A DNA stretch of 64,000 bases, from NCBI RefSeq assembly GCF_964340395.1, contig NC_135556.1:23363723-23427722 (forward strand). Reading direction: 5' to 3'. Of the stretch, positions 54,901 through 64,000 are shown one piece after another. The notes beneath the pieces are model-generated. The model was not told where the DNA came from. It worked only from the letters and a program-made list of their open reading frames with translations, and made no database searches. A program made the translations under genes and the position numbers. The stretch is from Glandiceps talaboti. Its lineage: Eukaryota; Hemichordata; Enteropneusta; Spengelidae. Each line of letters begins with the position of its first letter. The first letter of the stretch is position 1.

Positions 54901-57656
54901 TGCTTCAACTGTTGCTTCTCAACACCTCTGAGTGTTGAAATAAAGTTGTCATTAACTCACACTAATGATGTGCTATTTCTTATATACTTACTATTTTTTA
55001 AAAATGTATTTTGAACTCCTTGTAAAAAGGTTCAAGCAGTTCATGAAAATATGCCTTAAAATACTGAATGTTATGGTTTCTAGGTCTCTCATATAAAAAT
55101 CTGCATGGTGTCATTTTTCAGTGCAATAGTTAGTCACCTTTAGACAACTTTTCTACTTTGAAGTTTTATAGCAGTGGCAGATCTTTATGGCAGTTAATAC
55201 ACACAATATTTGATTATCTTTGCCTGAGAATGCAATGTACGAAACAATTAATGCAGTCCAAAAATTGCTTTTAGTGAGCTTGAGGCTACATCAGTGCTAA
55301 CAAAGGGATGGCATGGATTTGTATGGACCAGTGTCCACCCTAATATAACACTAGGCTAGCCTGGTGTTCACCAGTGTGGCCTCTAAGCCACTTTGACACC
55401 CCAGTGACACACACAGTTTCTAGTGATGCACCAAAATTTGGTGTTCCCCTATCTCTTACTATGTGGTGGCTCACAGGAAATGCCAGTTTTTCTCATTTTG
55501 ACTCACAACAACAAAATTTGGCTACATTAGAGGGCACACTGGTGTTCACATCTGGCTAGTACAGGTATATATAACCCTTGCAGTTGCTACCACTGTAATG
55601 CTGGTGAGGTATTAATACTAGCTATGTGTTAGCTCTGAGCTACTTCAACATTGGTTGCCCACTAGTAAGTGATTCCTGAGCTGTAAAGTATGCAATGTAA
55701 GTTTTACGGATAAGCATTCTCTAGCTACTAACACAAAACATACATGTACATGCTTGAATGATCACAAACATTGGAGATAGTACCGGTGTATATAAACCAT
55801 CACATTTGGACACAAAGCATCACTACATAATTATCATCAAAACACCCAAAATATAGTGCAAACTAAAAGTAATTTGAATATCTCAGAGAGATGGACTGAT
55901 CTTTAAAACACAATCAACCAGGTTGTTATCATAAACAACTATAATCAGATCTTTAATGTTGATATCTCACCTTCCATTGTCTCTACCGACACCCCATACT
56001 CTGATTTCACAGACTGGTTGTGAGTTGAGTACGCTGCCGTCTGACACATCAACCAATTTCAAGAATTCCTCTTCAAGGACCATATACATGTCTTTGCCCT
56101 AGACAGAAGTACAAGAAATGAAAATAATTTCATCTGAAGGCTGACAAATAAACAATCAATCTGTCATATTGTCTATTTTGTCAACACTGACTGATGTATC
56201 CTTTGACTTGTATTCCCCGTACCGGGCTTGTAGTCTAGTAAAACGTCATAAGGTTCTTTGGGTGTTGAATTCTGAATTGTTTATTGTTTAGCTTTCATGA
56301 AAGAGAGAGTACCAAAATAAAGGCAACTTGCAAACTTGTCATCTTGAATATCTGGTAGATTGCAATATGGGAACTGTGGTATTATTTCCAGTGATAACCC
56401 ATTAATCAACCATCTTAAAAAAAATATTGCAACATTGCTTGTAGCCATAAATCGTCTTGGTTACCCAGACCCTTGCAGGTGGGATATCCTTCTGATCATT
56501 CCAGATTAGGTATTACTATAATCACACATAATCTAGTCTTGGTTACACAGACCCTTGCAGGTGGGCTGTCCTCTCATCACCCCAGATTATGGCAAGTAGA
56601 GATAATCCCTTAGTCCTTCACATCTGACTAAGTTAAATCTGAGAGGCATACTGACTCTAAAGGAGTCTCAATATGACATGATGTCATCAACTCTTGCCTA
56701 TAATCAGTATAACAAGACACTGACCTCTCCCCAAATACCAGCTGTATCTCTGATGTCATTCTTCCGGTAGGACAGCTGTCTAATACAGTTATTGACAGCA
56801 ACACTACTCTTTCCTGGAGACAGATCCACTTCATCCATTTCCACCCATCCCAGTGAACGTACATGGAATCGGATAGCCTGAAATCAAGGCAATACAATCA
56901 ATGAACTCTACGCTAGGAAACCTTAACTAAAGTGGCGAGCTAAAAATATATCTCTATGTAAACAGTACTCGTTTAAAAATAGAGAGTGAAGTCAATGTCC
57001 TAGCAATCTTCAGTGTAATTCAACCACTTGGTTATATCAAAGTTTCCCTGTTAGACTAACCAGTACTGAGGAACTATCAACCTTCTAGACAGGATCCATT
57101 TGATGAGAAAAACAAAATATCTGTAGTCAATGCTGTTACAGTAGATTTTGTAAGTACTCTTAGCTGAATATAGTCTATACTGAGTCATACATTCAGCCAT
57201 TTTGTTACTACTTGGTTTTAGTCTTATTCCTTAGACAAAAATACAATTTCTCTCAGTGGATTGGTGCAATGGGTGACACGAGTTGTACTTTAAATCTCTT
57301 CTCTTTTTTTCTGCTCTGTACTAGTTCTAAAACAATAAATGGAATAAATGAAACTTTTCTGAAAACTTTTTTTTGGAGACTATACTCTATACTTTGGCAT
57401 TCTGTGTGATTGAAACATTAGAATGAAGACTTTTGATGCGTTATGGAGAAGTGACTGTTAATAATGTCTGACATATGGTATACACTATTGGTAATCTCAC
57501 CTTCCTTCCGACATGGCCAGGACTGTTGTGTGGTTTACCACATGCAATGTTCAGGGATGCATATCTCAGAGTTGATGCTTGGAATTCCTGTAGACTGGAG
57601 TCAGGGTCAGAGTTTGTACCGCCACCAGGCTGTCCTACCTTCAGATGGGAATAGTT
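36133..57656 (-). CDS. APBB2: APBB2/FE65-like adaptor, C-terminal half (5'-partial, spliced)
   Basis: Minus-strand gene of the amyloid-beta precursor protein-binding family B (FE65), cytoplasmic/nuclear adaptors. In the family, PTB1 binds partners such as LRP1 and Tip60, and PTB2 binds the NPTY-type tail of APP. Join, in transcript order: 57656-57501, 56877-56725, 56098-55971, 44821-44559, 39366-39280, 37613-37501, 37227-37160, 36842-36665, 36252-36133. All introns are GT-AG, phases agree, and the reading gives 421 residues. PTB1 spans [20 protein letters not shown] to [23 protein letters not shown]2 spans [16 protein letters not shown] to [17 protein letters not shown] and [11 protein letters not shown]. 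The stop lies at 36133-36135. The WW domain and acidic N-terminus are not in the window. Invertebrates usually have one gene equivalent to vertebrate APBB1/2/3; APBB2 is chosen because of the NSUN7 neighbour. Confidence 0.95.
36437..36578. repeat. (TCTG)n then (CT)n microsatellite
   Basis: TCTG tetramers from about 36437, then an uninterrupted CT run from 36487 to 36578. Located in the 412-bp APBB intron 36253-36664, so the transcript carries a (GA)n run there, close to the splice donor. Confidence 0.97.
36665..36842 (-). CDS. APBB2: APBB exon, end of PTB2
   Basis: Acceptor TTGCAG, donor GTAAGA. Encodes [20 protein letters not shown], then [18 protein letters not shown]. This is the C-terminal strand and helix of PTB2, whose helix packs over the ligand groove. 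The Cys-Cys-His-Val pattern is diagnostic of the FE65 family. Phase 2 in, phase 0 out. Confidence 0.96.
37160..37227 (-). CDS. APBB2: APBB exon, PTB2 middle
   Basis: Acceptor TCACAG, donor GTAAGA. Encodes [23 protein letters not shown] (23 residues with the split Arg). Matches the C-R-V-R-F-L-S-F-L strand of FE65 PTB2. Phase 0 in, phase 2 out. Confidence 0.95.
37304..37444. repeat. Compound (TATG)n(TG)n microsatellite filling a 273-bp intron
   Basis: About 11 TATG units, then a GT/GC-G run. It takes up half of the short APBB intron 37228-37500, so intron length should be polymorphic between alleles. Confidence 0.97.
37501..37613 (-). CDS. APBB2: APBB exon, PTB2 N-terminal part
   Basis: Acceptor CCACAG, donor GTATGA. 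Encodes [20 protein letters not shown], then [18 protein letters not shown]. Corresponds to the GVDVINGALE helix and V-x-V-A-x-A-T-L-T strand of vertebrate PTB2. Phase 1 in, phase 0 out. Confidence 0.95.
38120..38147. repeat. (AC)n microsatellite
   Basis: About 14 AC units in an APBB intron. Confidence 0.95.
39280..39366 (-). CDS. APBB2: APBB exon, start of PTB2
   Basis: Acceptor TCTCTGCAG, donor GTAAGT. Encodes [20 protein letters not shown], then GSTDVARPN. The F-x-x-Y-Y-x-G strand followed by V-A-x-P is the PTB2 opening. Phase 1 in, phase 1 out. The same frame stays open upstream into the intron to a Met at 39538 (see findings). Confidence 0.95.
40375..40387 (-). promoter_or_regulatory. 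Perfect DR1 nuclear-receptor site
   Basis: TGACCTTTGACCT on the plus strand, i.e. AGGTCA-A-AGGTCA on the minus strand. This is the consensus for RXR/HNF4/COUP-type receptors. It arises within the satellite. Confidence 0.4.
40462..40474 (-). promoter_or_regulatory. DR1-like site
   Basis: TGAACTTTGACCT, equal to AGGTCA-A-AGTTCA on the minus strand, a common natural DR1 variant. Confidence 0.3.
40493..40505 (-). promoter_or_regulatory. Perfect DR1 nuclear-receptor site
   Basis: Second exact TGACCTTTGACCT, 118 bp from the first. Confidence 0.4.
42011..42085 (-). repeat. (TTA)n-tailed SINE-like fragment
   Basis: On the minus strand, an AATAATAATAA tract is followed by a conserved-looking ATCGAATTTATAATGTGCCT and CTCCAAAGAGCTGCAAGCTC. 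A trinucleotide tract joined to an ATTTATA-x-G(C)GC stretch recalls microsatellite-anchored short repeats common in invertebrate genomes. The family assignment is from memory and weak. Confidence 0.4.
42951..42982. repeat. (CAGA)n microsatellite
   Basis: About eight CAGA/GACA units. Confidence 0.92.
44559..44821 (-). CDS. APBB2: APBB exon, end of PTB1 and inter-PTB linker
   Basis: Acceptor TTTCAG, donor GTGAGG. Encodes [20 protein letters not shown], then [18 protein letters not shown], completing PTB1, and a linker of about 45 residues rich in His/Pro/Gln up to EKIESLPAQ. The linker is longer than the short one in vertebrate FE65 proteins. Phase 2 in, phase 1 out. Confidence 0.96.
46958..46971 (+). 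repeat. 14-nt poly(G) homopolymer
   Basis: Fourteen consecutive G in the APBB intron; a C run in the transcript. Confidence 0.95.
48084..48096 (-). promoter_or_regulatory. DR1-like site
   Basis: TGAACTTTGACCT, the same variant as at 40462, here outside the satellite with another TTTGACCT just upstream. Confidence 0.3.
54794..54874. repeat. Two-copy tandem duplication, unit about 44 bp
   Basis: The segment GAGAGT-GTTGTTCCTACA-AATTA-AGACAGA recurs with a few differences. Confidence 0.8.
55364..55371. repeat. Target-site duplication (left) of MITE copy 2
   Basis: GTGTTCAC, repeated exactly at 55542-55549. Confidence 0.9.
55372..55541. mobile_element. hAT-type MITE, copy 2 (170 bp)
   Basis: Termini CAGTGTGGCCTCTAA and (reverse complement of the right end) CAGTGTGCCCTCTAA form a 15-bp inverted repeat with one mismatch, bounded by the perfect 8-bp duplication GTGTTCAC. 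The interior has the near-palindrome CACCAAAATTTGGTG at 55429-55443. Same family and orientation as 22333-22490. Lies in an APBB intron. Confidence 0.93.
55971..56098 (-). CDS. APBB2: APBB exon, PTB1 middle
   Basis: Acceptor TGTCTAG, donor GTGAGA. Encodes [20 protein letters not shown], then [24 protein letters not shown] is a signature of FE65 PTB1. Phase 0 in, phase 2 out. Confidence 0.96.
56454..56610. repeat. Two-copy 82-bp tandem duplication in APBB intron
   Basis: GTCTTGGTTAC-CAGACCCTTGCAGGTGGG followed by CCAGATTA occurs at 56454 and again at 56536. It lies 115 bp downstream, in the transcript, of the exon 56725-56877. Confidence 0.88.
56725..56877 (-). CDS. APBB2: APBB exon, start of PTB1
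   Basis: Acceptor GATTTCAG, donor GTCAGT. Encodes [40 protein letters not shown] and [19 protein letters not shown] and [14 protein letters not shown] are diagnostic of FE65-family PTB1. Phase 0 at both ends, 51 codons. Confidence 0.97.
57501..57656 (-). CDS. APBB2: APBB exon, linker upstream of PTB1
   Basis: Acceptor TTGACAG, donor GTGAGA. 52 codons, phase 0 at both ends: [20 protein letters not shown], then [20 protein letters not shown] and [11 protein letters not shown]. Corresponds to the poorly conserved linker between the WW domain and PTB1. Assigned by position, open frame and splice sites more than by similarity. A phase 0/0 exon could be skipped. Confidence 0.82.
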
Positions 57657-57824
57657 CTGTCAAAACAAGATTACAAGAATTATTGTCAACTTCAGCAAGT
57701 ATACAATTTCAAAAATAATAACATCACCAAAGAACAAAAATATGCTATGTTCATTGACAATTTAAATGCAACAGCTAAAAACAAACTCAAACAGACACAG
57801 ACACGCACATGTGCACGCACGCAG

Positions 57825-57831
57825 ACATACA

Positions 57832-57862
<31 letters not shown>

Positions 57863-58063
57863 CATACATACATACATACATACATACATACATGTACATG
57901 CATGCATAATACATACATACATACATACATACATACATACATACATACATACATACATACATACATACATACATACATACATACATACATACATGTACAT
58001 GCATGCATAATACATACATACATACATACATACATACATACATACATACATACATACATACAT

Positions 58064-58096
<33 letters not shown>

Positions 58097-58140
58097 TACA
58101 TACATACATACATACATACATACATACATACATACATGTG
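57825..58140. repeat. (ACAT)n satellite with higher-order insert
   Basis: Some 300 bp of ACAT/CATA tetramers, with CATGTACATGCATGCATAAT inserted twice (about 57890 and 57993), 103 bp apart, and an AC run at 58080-58096. The duplicated insert shows block-wise expansion of a longer unit. It lies about 170 bp upstream of the acceptor for exon 57656. Reading frames on both strands here are artefacts. Confidence 0.97.
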
Positions 58141-58239
58141 CACACACACATATGCATGAAAACACTGAGAACATGCAGCAACATGAATAAATAGAGGATA
58201 AACTAACAAAGGAAAACAGACATCAATGAAGGGTATACA

Positions 58240-58315
58240 CACAAACAAATAAATAAACAAACAAACAAAATATCAGCATGTAAATAAATAAACAAACAAA
58301 CAAACAAACAAACAC
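58240..58315. repeat. (AAAC)n/(AAAT)n microsatellite
   Basis: AAAC and AAAT tetramers, interrupted once around 58268-58280. Confidence 0.92.
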
Positions 58316-61300
58316 ATTACCCTGTCTAGACTGACAAATTAGTAATAAATTATGTAAATTTATGCAGCTACTCCTTTAGTCATTGCTTTATTTCTAAAAA
58401 TCTTACATTCACAAAGTACCTTTCACCTAATGACACCTAAATTGTTCTGTAGCTACTTGTTTTATGACAGGAAAGCATAGATTAACTGTTTACTTTGCGT
58501 TGATAACATGAAACAGTTCCATTCAAACAGGTAGTTGTCTGTTCAAAAGATGATAGATGGCCACGGAAATTTATATGGTTTTTGCAATGAATCACCCCTT
58601 TACTTATATTACCTAGCTTGGCTGCAAAGATTCAACATTTATGAAGTTAAATGGTCATGAATAATGCATCTAAACGGTGGCACAAACTTTACTTGTATGC
58701 GAAGAAAGGAAAACTTTTCACACTGGCACAGCAACATTGTAACTTCCATACTTAAACTCAAGTGAACCATCATAATGAAAGAGATTAGAAATTTTGTCAC
58801 GTCTACCGATGTTTATTTACAAGGTGATTTCAGTTCAACGAATCTACATAGTCAGCGACTGCTACCTGATTTATGCACTACAAGTCAGGTCAAATCTGAC
58901 TGTTCAACTGACGATAAAAACCAAAATGGCAAAAAAATCCAATTCTAAAAATCTCATCTGTATGCAGAAGGGATAGAATAAGTATGATAAGGATGCCATG
59001 CAATAGACTAGAGCCACACGTCAGTGCAGTCACTTAGAAAATACCATTTGAAGAGTGCAGCTGTAGAGAATATTGATGGCTTAGGTGTTCTACTAAGTCT
59101 GGTTACGAGATTCTGTTGATAGATTTCACCATGTGTATGGGCATGCATGCACAGTTTTTGACATCAAACTAGTCTTTTTCTTAAACCATTAAATATAAAA
59201 TGTTCTTGGGCCAAAAATTAGTTGATAATTCTGTCTTAACCATTAATTCAGAGCTTGATACTTCTGATACTGTGTGGACAATACTTTCTTTGTAGGTGAA
59301 TTTCATTATGTAACTACTGTGGACAGGATGCCAGCTAGGAGCTGATTTCTCTATAGTTATACTTACTAGATATATGTGTTATACCTTATAGCAAAGACAT
59401 GCAACAAACAAACCAGTTTTGAGGATAAACAAACACACAGGAAGATGTCACATACTTAAGGTGGACATTTTTGAAATCTTTGAAACTGGTGCAACATCTG
59501 AATTTTTTCTTTGCAGAAGAACTGAACAGAATGTCTGGAGATGATAACACAGACAATGCTTTTTAACCTGAGAAAACATTTATGCAACCACAATCTGTAG
59601 CCATTGTTAATTTTGCACACCAAGATGGCTAGGACTGTGATTACCTCTGGGAAATTTGAGTTTACTTCACCCATTATTAGTTCCGGTTTCAATGTCATGG
59701 GGGACTAACAAACAGAAAGTCATATACCACTTGAGATGATGAGATTTCTCACCTTGGAAATAGCTGACTATGATAACACTATTGTATAATTAACGGATAA
59801 CAGTATACATAGCACTGATCTTGATACCTAATTTATGGCCAGCATCTTTAAAATGTCACTATAAAATTGCAAACATGGTTGTCTTGATATACATAAGTTT
59901 GTTCATGTTATTTCATGAATAATAATGAACTAATACTTATGTTAAATTTGTCAGGTGCCTGTGCCCAGTTATTTTCTATAATCCATCCTGCTTTCATCAA
60001 TTCTTTTCTTCATCATTACTGCATACATTTGCAATCATATTGTTTACCAAATACATTCTTACATTCAAATTGACATAACCAGGTCTGTTTTTTCGTTATG
60101 AGTTTCGAGTACATGTAATTAAATCTACATATGATCCCCTAGCATTTTACATATATATGGTCCCTACCCATATTAAGGAATAACATACCAGATCTATGCC
60201 AACTTTAGTGAATTTAATCCTGTCTAATTCCAGGTTTTTCAAATGTTTATAGCAATCTACTGATCCAATGTATATTTTGGTGAAAAGGTTTGCCATATAG
60301 GTGTAAAACAGAAATTCAAGTTATATTTGTTCTCAGTTACTCGAAATCTTAGCAATCATTTCTTTCACATCATCATTCTTGTGTATCGAATATCACACTC
60401 CTACCTGATTTACTGTCATATACTTTAATATGAAGAACTACAATACAAATTGCAAATCTGAACAAACTAAAAAAGTAATATAATACTCTCATCTATACTG
60501 TATTAACAATACAATCATTTGACCAGTTTCACTATAAATTGCCTCTCTCAACACATTAACTCTCACAAGACATGTTTACTCTTCCTATTGTTGAAGACAA
60601 TTTTGTATGACACCTAAGTTGTGTAAAATGTTGTTCACACACGAAATTCTCTAGGAATAAAACTCATTTCAACAGACAGATGGATCTTGCTTTTACATAG
60701 TTTCAAATGTCTATCCATTTCAATCAAAGAAAGGCGACATAAACTGACCCTCTTAGGCGAGTCTGACCTTTCAAATAGCTACTTCCATTTTACATATAAT
60801 TCTTTAATACAGACACAGTATATCAGAGGCAATCCAGCTGCCTGTCTCAGAGATATTCTTGTAAAATGCATGATCAGAAATGTACATTGACATTCCTTGT
60901 TACCCACTGCATCATAGTTGACTTAATTCATACTTATGACAAGACTTCACCCACATCAAACTGACAGTTGAAATCCCCCCCTAGCTCACAAGACTGCACA
61001 GTTTCCATTTTTTTGAAACAAACCTTAGAAGCCCTTTCCGTCTGACTGGCTGGGTTAATTCCAATAGTCCCATAGTTAAGGTTTGGCGCCTGACTAAATT
61101 GGGAAATTTAAGCACGCACGGCCACTGTCTGCCTTGGGATTTCCTTAGTTTTCTCCTTTGACATGACTGCTGCAATAGTCAATATTACAAGTTGGGTATA
61201 TTGACTAGAAACAAAATCTAATAAGTCTTACTAATTCCCAAGGGTTAGTATCTTGAGGACTCTCATCGTAGCAATTCATCCACAGATCCAAAGTGTGGTT

Positions 61301-61429
61301 ATTTTATTTTGAAAAGTCTAATAGCTCTCAATTTGGCAAGTTATTCAATTAAGGCCCATCATTATATTGCCTGTGTGTTGTCTCTGGTATCAAACTACAC
61401 ACTCCATACTCATCTTTCTCTATATCAAT

Positions 61430-62400
61430 TTTTACCCCCATTGAGAAATAACAAGCCAGAAATTTCAACATGCTATATCAAATGACAATAACGAACCTAA
61501 GACAATGTAATAAAGTGAGCAATCACTCATCACTGGAAGACATTTTACATACACACTACATTCTTCATATATCATATTTCTATATTATCAATTTTCCAAC
61601 CACTGACAAATAATAAGAAGCCACAACCTTCAACATCCTATATCAAATGATGCAATATGGAACTAATTGAACTATTAAATGTTTGAAACAATTTCAAATA
61701 TGTACTCCATGTCTTATATTGTCTTTCTTTTTCTCTTTTTTTCATCTTTAATTTCTAATTCTAACTAACAGAAAAGAAAAAAAATTACAATAGATGTGAA
61801 ATGGAATGCATCCTGTTTGTAATTAGTTACGACTGTAGTATGACTGGATGATATTCATAGCTAAGGATATTAACATGTATCACGATAAAAATTGTACTGT
61901 GCATTAGTTCATACCTCAGTAAACCACCAATTGAAATGTGTATTGTCCATTTACCAATCAAAATCACACAACTAATCAACTTCAATGTTTCTTCACTGGT
62001 ATTGAATTAAAAAACAATGACCTTTTTTTGAGAAATTAACATTGCCTTTCTAAATATCAATTATTTCTCCCCATTGAAAAATGACAAACCAGAAGCTCCA
62101 ACATTTTATATTAAATGATACAATATGCAAATAATTCCTTGTTATATATATAGATTTCCCACTGAGAAAAATCAAGGCAGAACGGCATTATTTAGTATAA
62201 AATACAAGTACGTGTTCTTTCCCCGCTGAGAAATATCAAGCCAGAACCTTCAACAGTCCATATGATATGATATGACGCAATATGTAACTAAAATAAATGA
62301 AAAAATTGATAAGTATGTACACTTACTCATTGAGAAAATACATGCAAGCGACTCATAATTTCATACCCAATGACTTTATATGTAACTACAATATTGGAAT
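61430..62400. repeat. Interspersed repeat family, about six 70-bp copies
   Basis: Degenerate copies of CCCATTGAGAAATAACAAGC, CAGAACCTTCAACATCCTAT and TCAAATGATGCAATATG-AACTA begin near 61437, 61601, 62072, 62158, 62222 and 62331. Spacing is irregular, so this is a decayed array or repeated insertion and not a simple tandem. Confidence 0.7.
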
Positions 62401-63278
62401 AAATTGTACTCATCGATGGCAGATATTTTCTTTCTTTACGGCTGGCTAATAAAATTTGATGGTTTTCGGTTTTCCTTGCTTCCTCCTTGTTATTTTACAC
62501 AATGCCAGGAACCAAGGCATATTAAACTATTGAGATGTGTTTAAATTGGTTAGGATATTAAATGTGACTGAATAAAAACCAATATGTACATGCCAATGAT
62601 TCTAATCAAAAACACTCCCCTACAATATAACTATTATATTAAACCGGGCTTTGAAATGAATTTAGTTTTTTATTTATTTTTCATTGTGTTGATTTATAGG
62701 GGTACGATAGGGCCTCAATTTAATCCCTTTTTTTGAAAGGTATCCAGTTATGAAAATCAGAAAAATTTTGTTTCAATACCAGAACTGATGTAAGTAACAC
62801 TATCAAACTCATACACAATATAGGATGCAAACATCCAAATTTGGTGTTTTCTGATAACTCCATGTTTTATTCTTAAATCTATTTGCTTGAAAATGGCGAT
62901 AGAAAACAGAATCAATATCATTTTTTTCTAAATTGTGGTGGGGTCTACTGAACTTTACCAAAGTAACAAGCACTTTCTTTTATCCAGATAACTAAATAAA
63001 GTTTGGATATCAAATAAGATGACTGGAAGTGCAGTACCAAAATATGTCATTGTGTTGAATTGTGTTGTGTTGCAGAGAATATAACAATTTATATGTAAAT
63101 CATATATTTTATTGTTCTGATTATTATCATATCATATACTGTATCTAAATGAAATCAATTTATATTATTTCACCAGCAAAATCATTTCCTTCTGTTGGAT
63201 TACAACCAATAATTTGATTATTATATTACTTTGGCATAAGATATATATAAAAGCCAGTTACATAAATCAATGCTTGTT

Positions 63279-63453
63279 CCTAATTCTCGGTACCTGCAAT
63301 AACATTTTACCTCATGCCAGAGGGTCAAAATAGAACAAGATGGTTGACTTATTCTCACCCGTGCCTATAGTAATGCATGCGATGAACGTAGAACAGAAGT
63401 TATGGTGTCAACCAAGAAATAGAATGTTCGTTATTTTTATGATGTGCCTAGGC
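63279..63453. repeat. Dispersed 176-bp repeat family, copy 2
   Basis: Full-length partner of 14433-14608 in the same orientation; see that entry for the shared blocks. Confidence 0.75.
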
Positions 63454-63710
63454 AGTAATATTTTATTTCAGGTACAGACAATTATTCACGCATAGAAACT
63501 GACAACACTATTTGCAACATGTCAAAATATTACTCGTCAATAATTTACATACTGTAATGAAAAAATGCTGTGAAACTATCATGACTGAATTCTTTTGACT
63601 CTAACAACACTTTTGATGTCAAGTCAAAGGGTGCCAGAATAAAATAAAGGAAAGGAAACAAAAGTGACAGATTGAAAAACAGTCAAAACAAGAATAATCC
63701 AATAGAAAGT

Positions 63711-63813
63711 GAGAGAGAGACATACAGACACAGATAAACAAAATGGCAGACAGACAGCCAGACAGACAGACAGTCAGAGATGAACAAAATGGCAGACAGA
63801 CAGACAGCCAGCC

Positions 63814-63846
<33 letters not shown>

Positions 63847-63915
63847 CAGATGAACAAAATGGCAGACAGACAGACAAACAGTCAGCCAGCCAGCCAGACA
63901 GACAGACAGACAGTA

Positions 63916-63964
<49 letters not shown>

Positions 63965-64000
63965 CAGATGAACAAAATGGCAGACAGAGCCATACAGTCA
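63711..64000. repeat. (CAGA)n satellite with higher-order unit
   Basis: CAGA/GACA tetramers interrupted four times by AGATGAACAAAATGGCAG (near 63733, 63778, 63850 and 63966). The array continues past the window end. Cys-Leu-Ser-Val and Asp-Arg-Gln-Thr reading frames here are artefacts. Confidence 0.95.

Larger units (their letters stand above)
44822..55970 (-). other. APBB intron (11.1 kb)
   Basis: Longest intron seen, within PTB1. No exon needed by phase and none recognised. Contains a 14-G run, a DR1-like site at 48084 (also ATGxTTTGACCT words), small duplications and hAT-type MITE copy 2. Otherwise AT-rich sequence with no assignable features. Confidence 0.75.
57657..64000 (-). other. APBB upstream intron sequence, no exon recognised
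   Basis: The WW-domain exon expected upstream of 57656 was not found on the minus strand and should lie beyond the window. The region holds the ACAT satellite, AAAC/AAAT repeats, the 61.4-62.4 kb interspersed family, the second 176-bp dispersed repeat and the CAGA satellite. Confidence 0.6.

Noticed and set aside
57645-58260. Overlapping 116-160 codon frames on both strands
   Set aside because: Pure ACAT/CATA tetranucleotide translation (Tyr-Ile-His-Thr and Met-Tyr-Val-Cys repeats).
61030-61130. Possible tRNA gene or tRNA-derived SINE head
   Set aside because: No A and B box spacing or cloverleaf could be drawn.
60981-61175. Slightly GC-rich block with a short MSKEKTKEIPRQTVAVRA frame on the minus strand, considered as an APBB first exon
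   Set aside because: It stops after 18 codons, no donor in a usable phase was found, and it does not resemble a FE65 N-terminus or WW domain.
63619-63993. 124-codon Cys-Leu-Ser-Val frame resembling a repetitive surface protein
   Set aside because: It is the reverse of a CAGA satellite; no signal or domain beyond the repeat.

Overview
This is a eukaryotic (animal) genomic window: AT-rich, gene-poor, full of microsatellites and short dispersed repeats, with multi-exon genes split by GT-AG introns of 0.2 to 11 kb. There is no operon structure, rRNA, tRNA or CRISPR. The two genes and the repeat landscape fit a bilaterian invertebrate such as a hemichordate, cephalochordate or lophotrochozoan. 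I cannot name the species from sequence alone.

Layout. 1-5.9 kb: no exon recognised; microsatellites and a degenerate ~40-bp tandem repeat. 5.9-25.6 kb, plus strand: an NSUN7-like gene (NOL1/NOP2/Sun RNA methyltransferase family). Its visible exons are 5922-5980, 15344-15627, 15978-16161, 16387-16597, 17071-17214, 17918-18019, 18251-18498 and 19083-19437, then a set of phase-compatible candidate terminal exons, the best at 25253-25413, followed by a poly(A) signal. The 5' end was not found and probably lies outside the window. 25.6-36.1 kb: the gap between the two convergent genes, holding a CpG-dense patch, a cluster of fold-back repeats, clustered AGGGCGC (CTCF-core-like) motifs and a perfect RFX X-box. 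36.1-57.7 kb, minus strand: the last nine exons of an APBB/FE65-family adaptor gene (APBB2-like), encoding both PTB domains. Its WW-domain half would lie beyond 64 kb. 57.7-64 kb: APBB 5' intron sequence with tetranucleotide satellites and two interspersed repeat families.

The tail-to-tail pair NSUN7(+)/APBB2(-) matches the order and orientation I know from human 4p14, so the window looks like a conserved ancient microsynteny block. Other main observations: the NSUN7-like protein has His where the family's motif VI catalytic Cys should be; the gene may have a series of alternative C-terminal exons; there is a hAT-type MITE family with two copies, each flanked by a perfect 8-bp target duplication; and an APBB intron carries a degenerate satellite with two perfect DR1 nuclear-receptor sites. 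All exon models come from reading the sequence by eye and from recalled family conservation. No alignment or RNA evidence was available.
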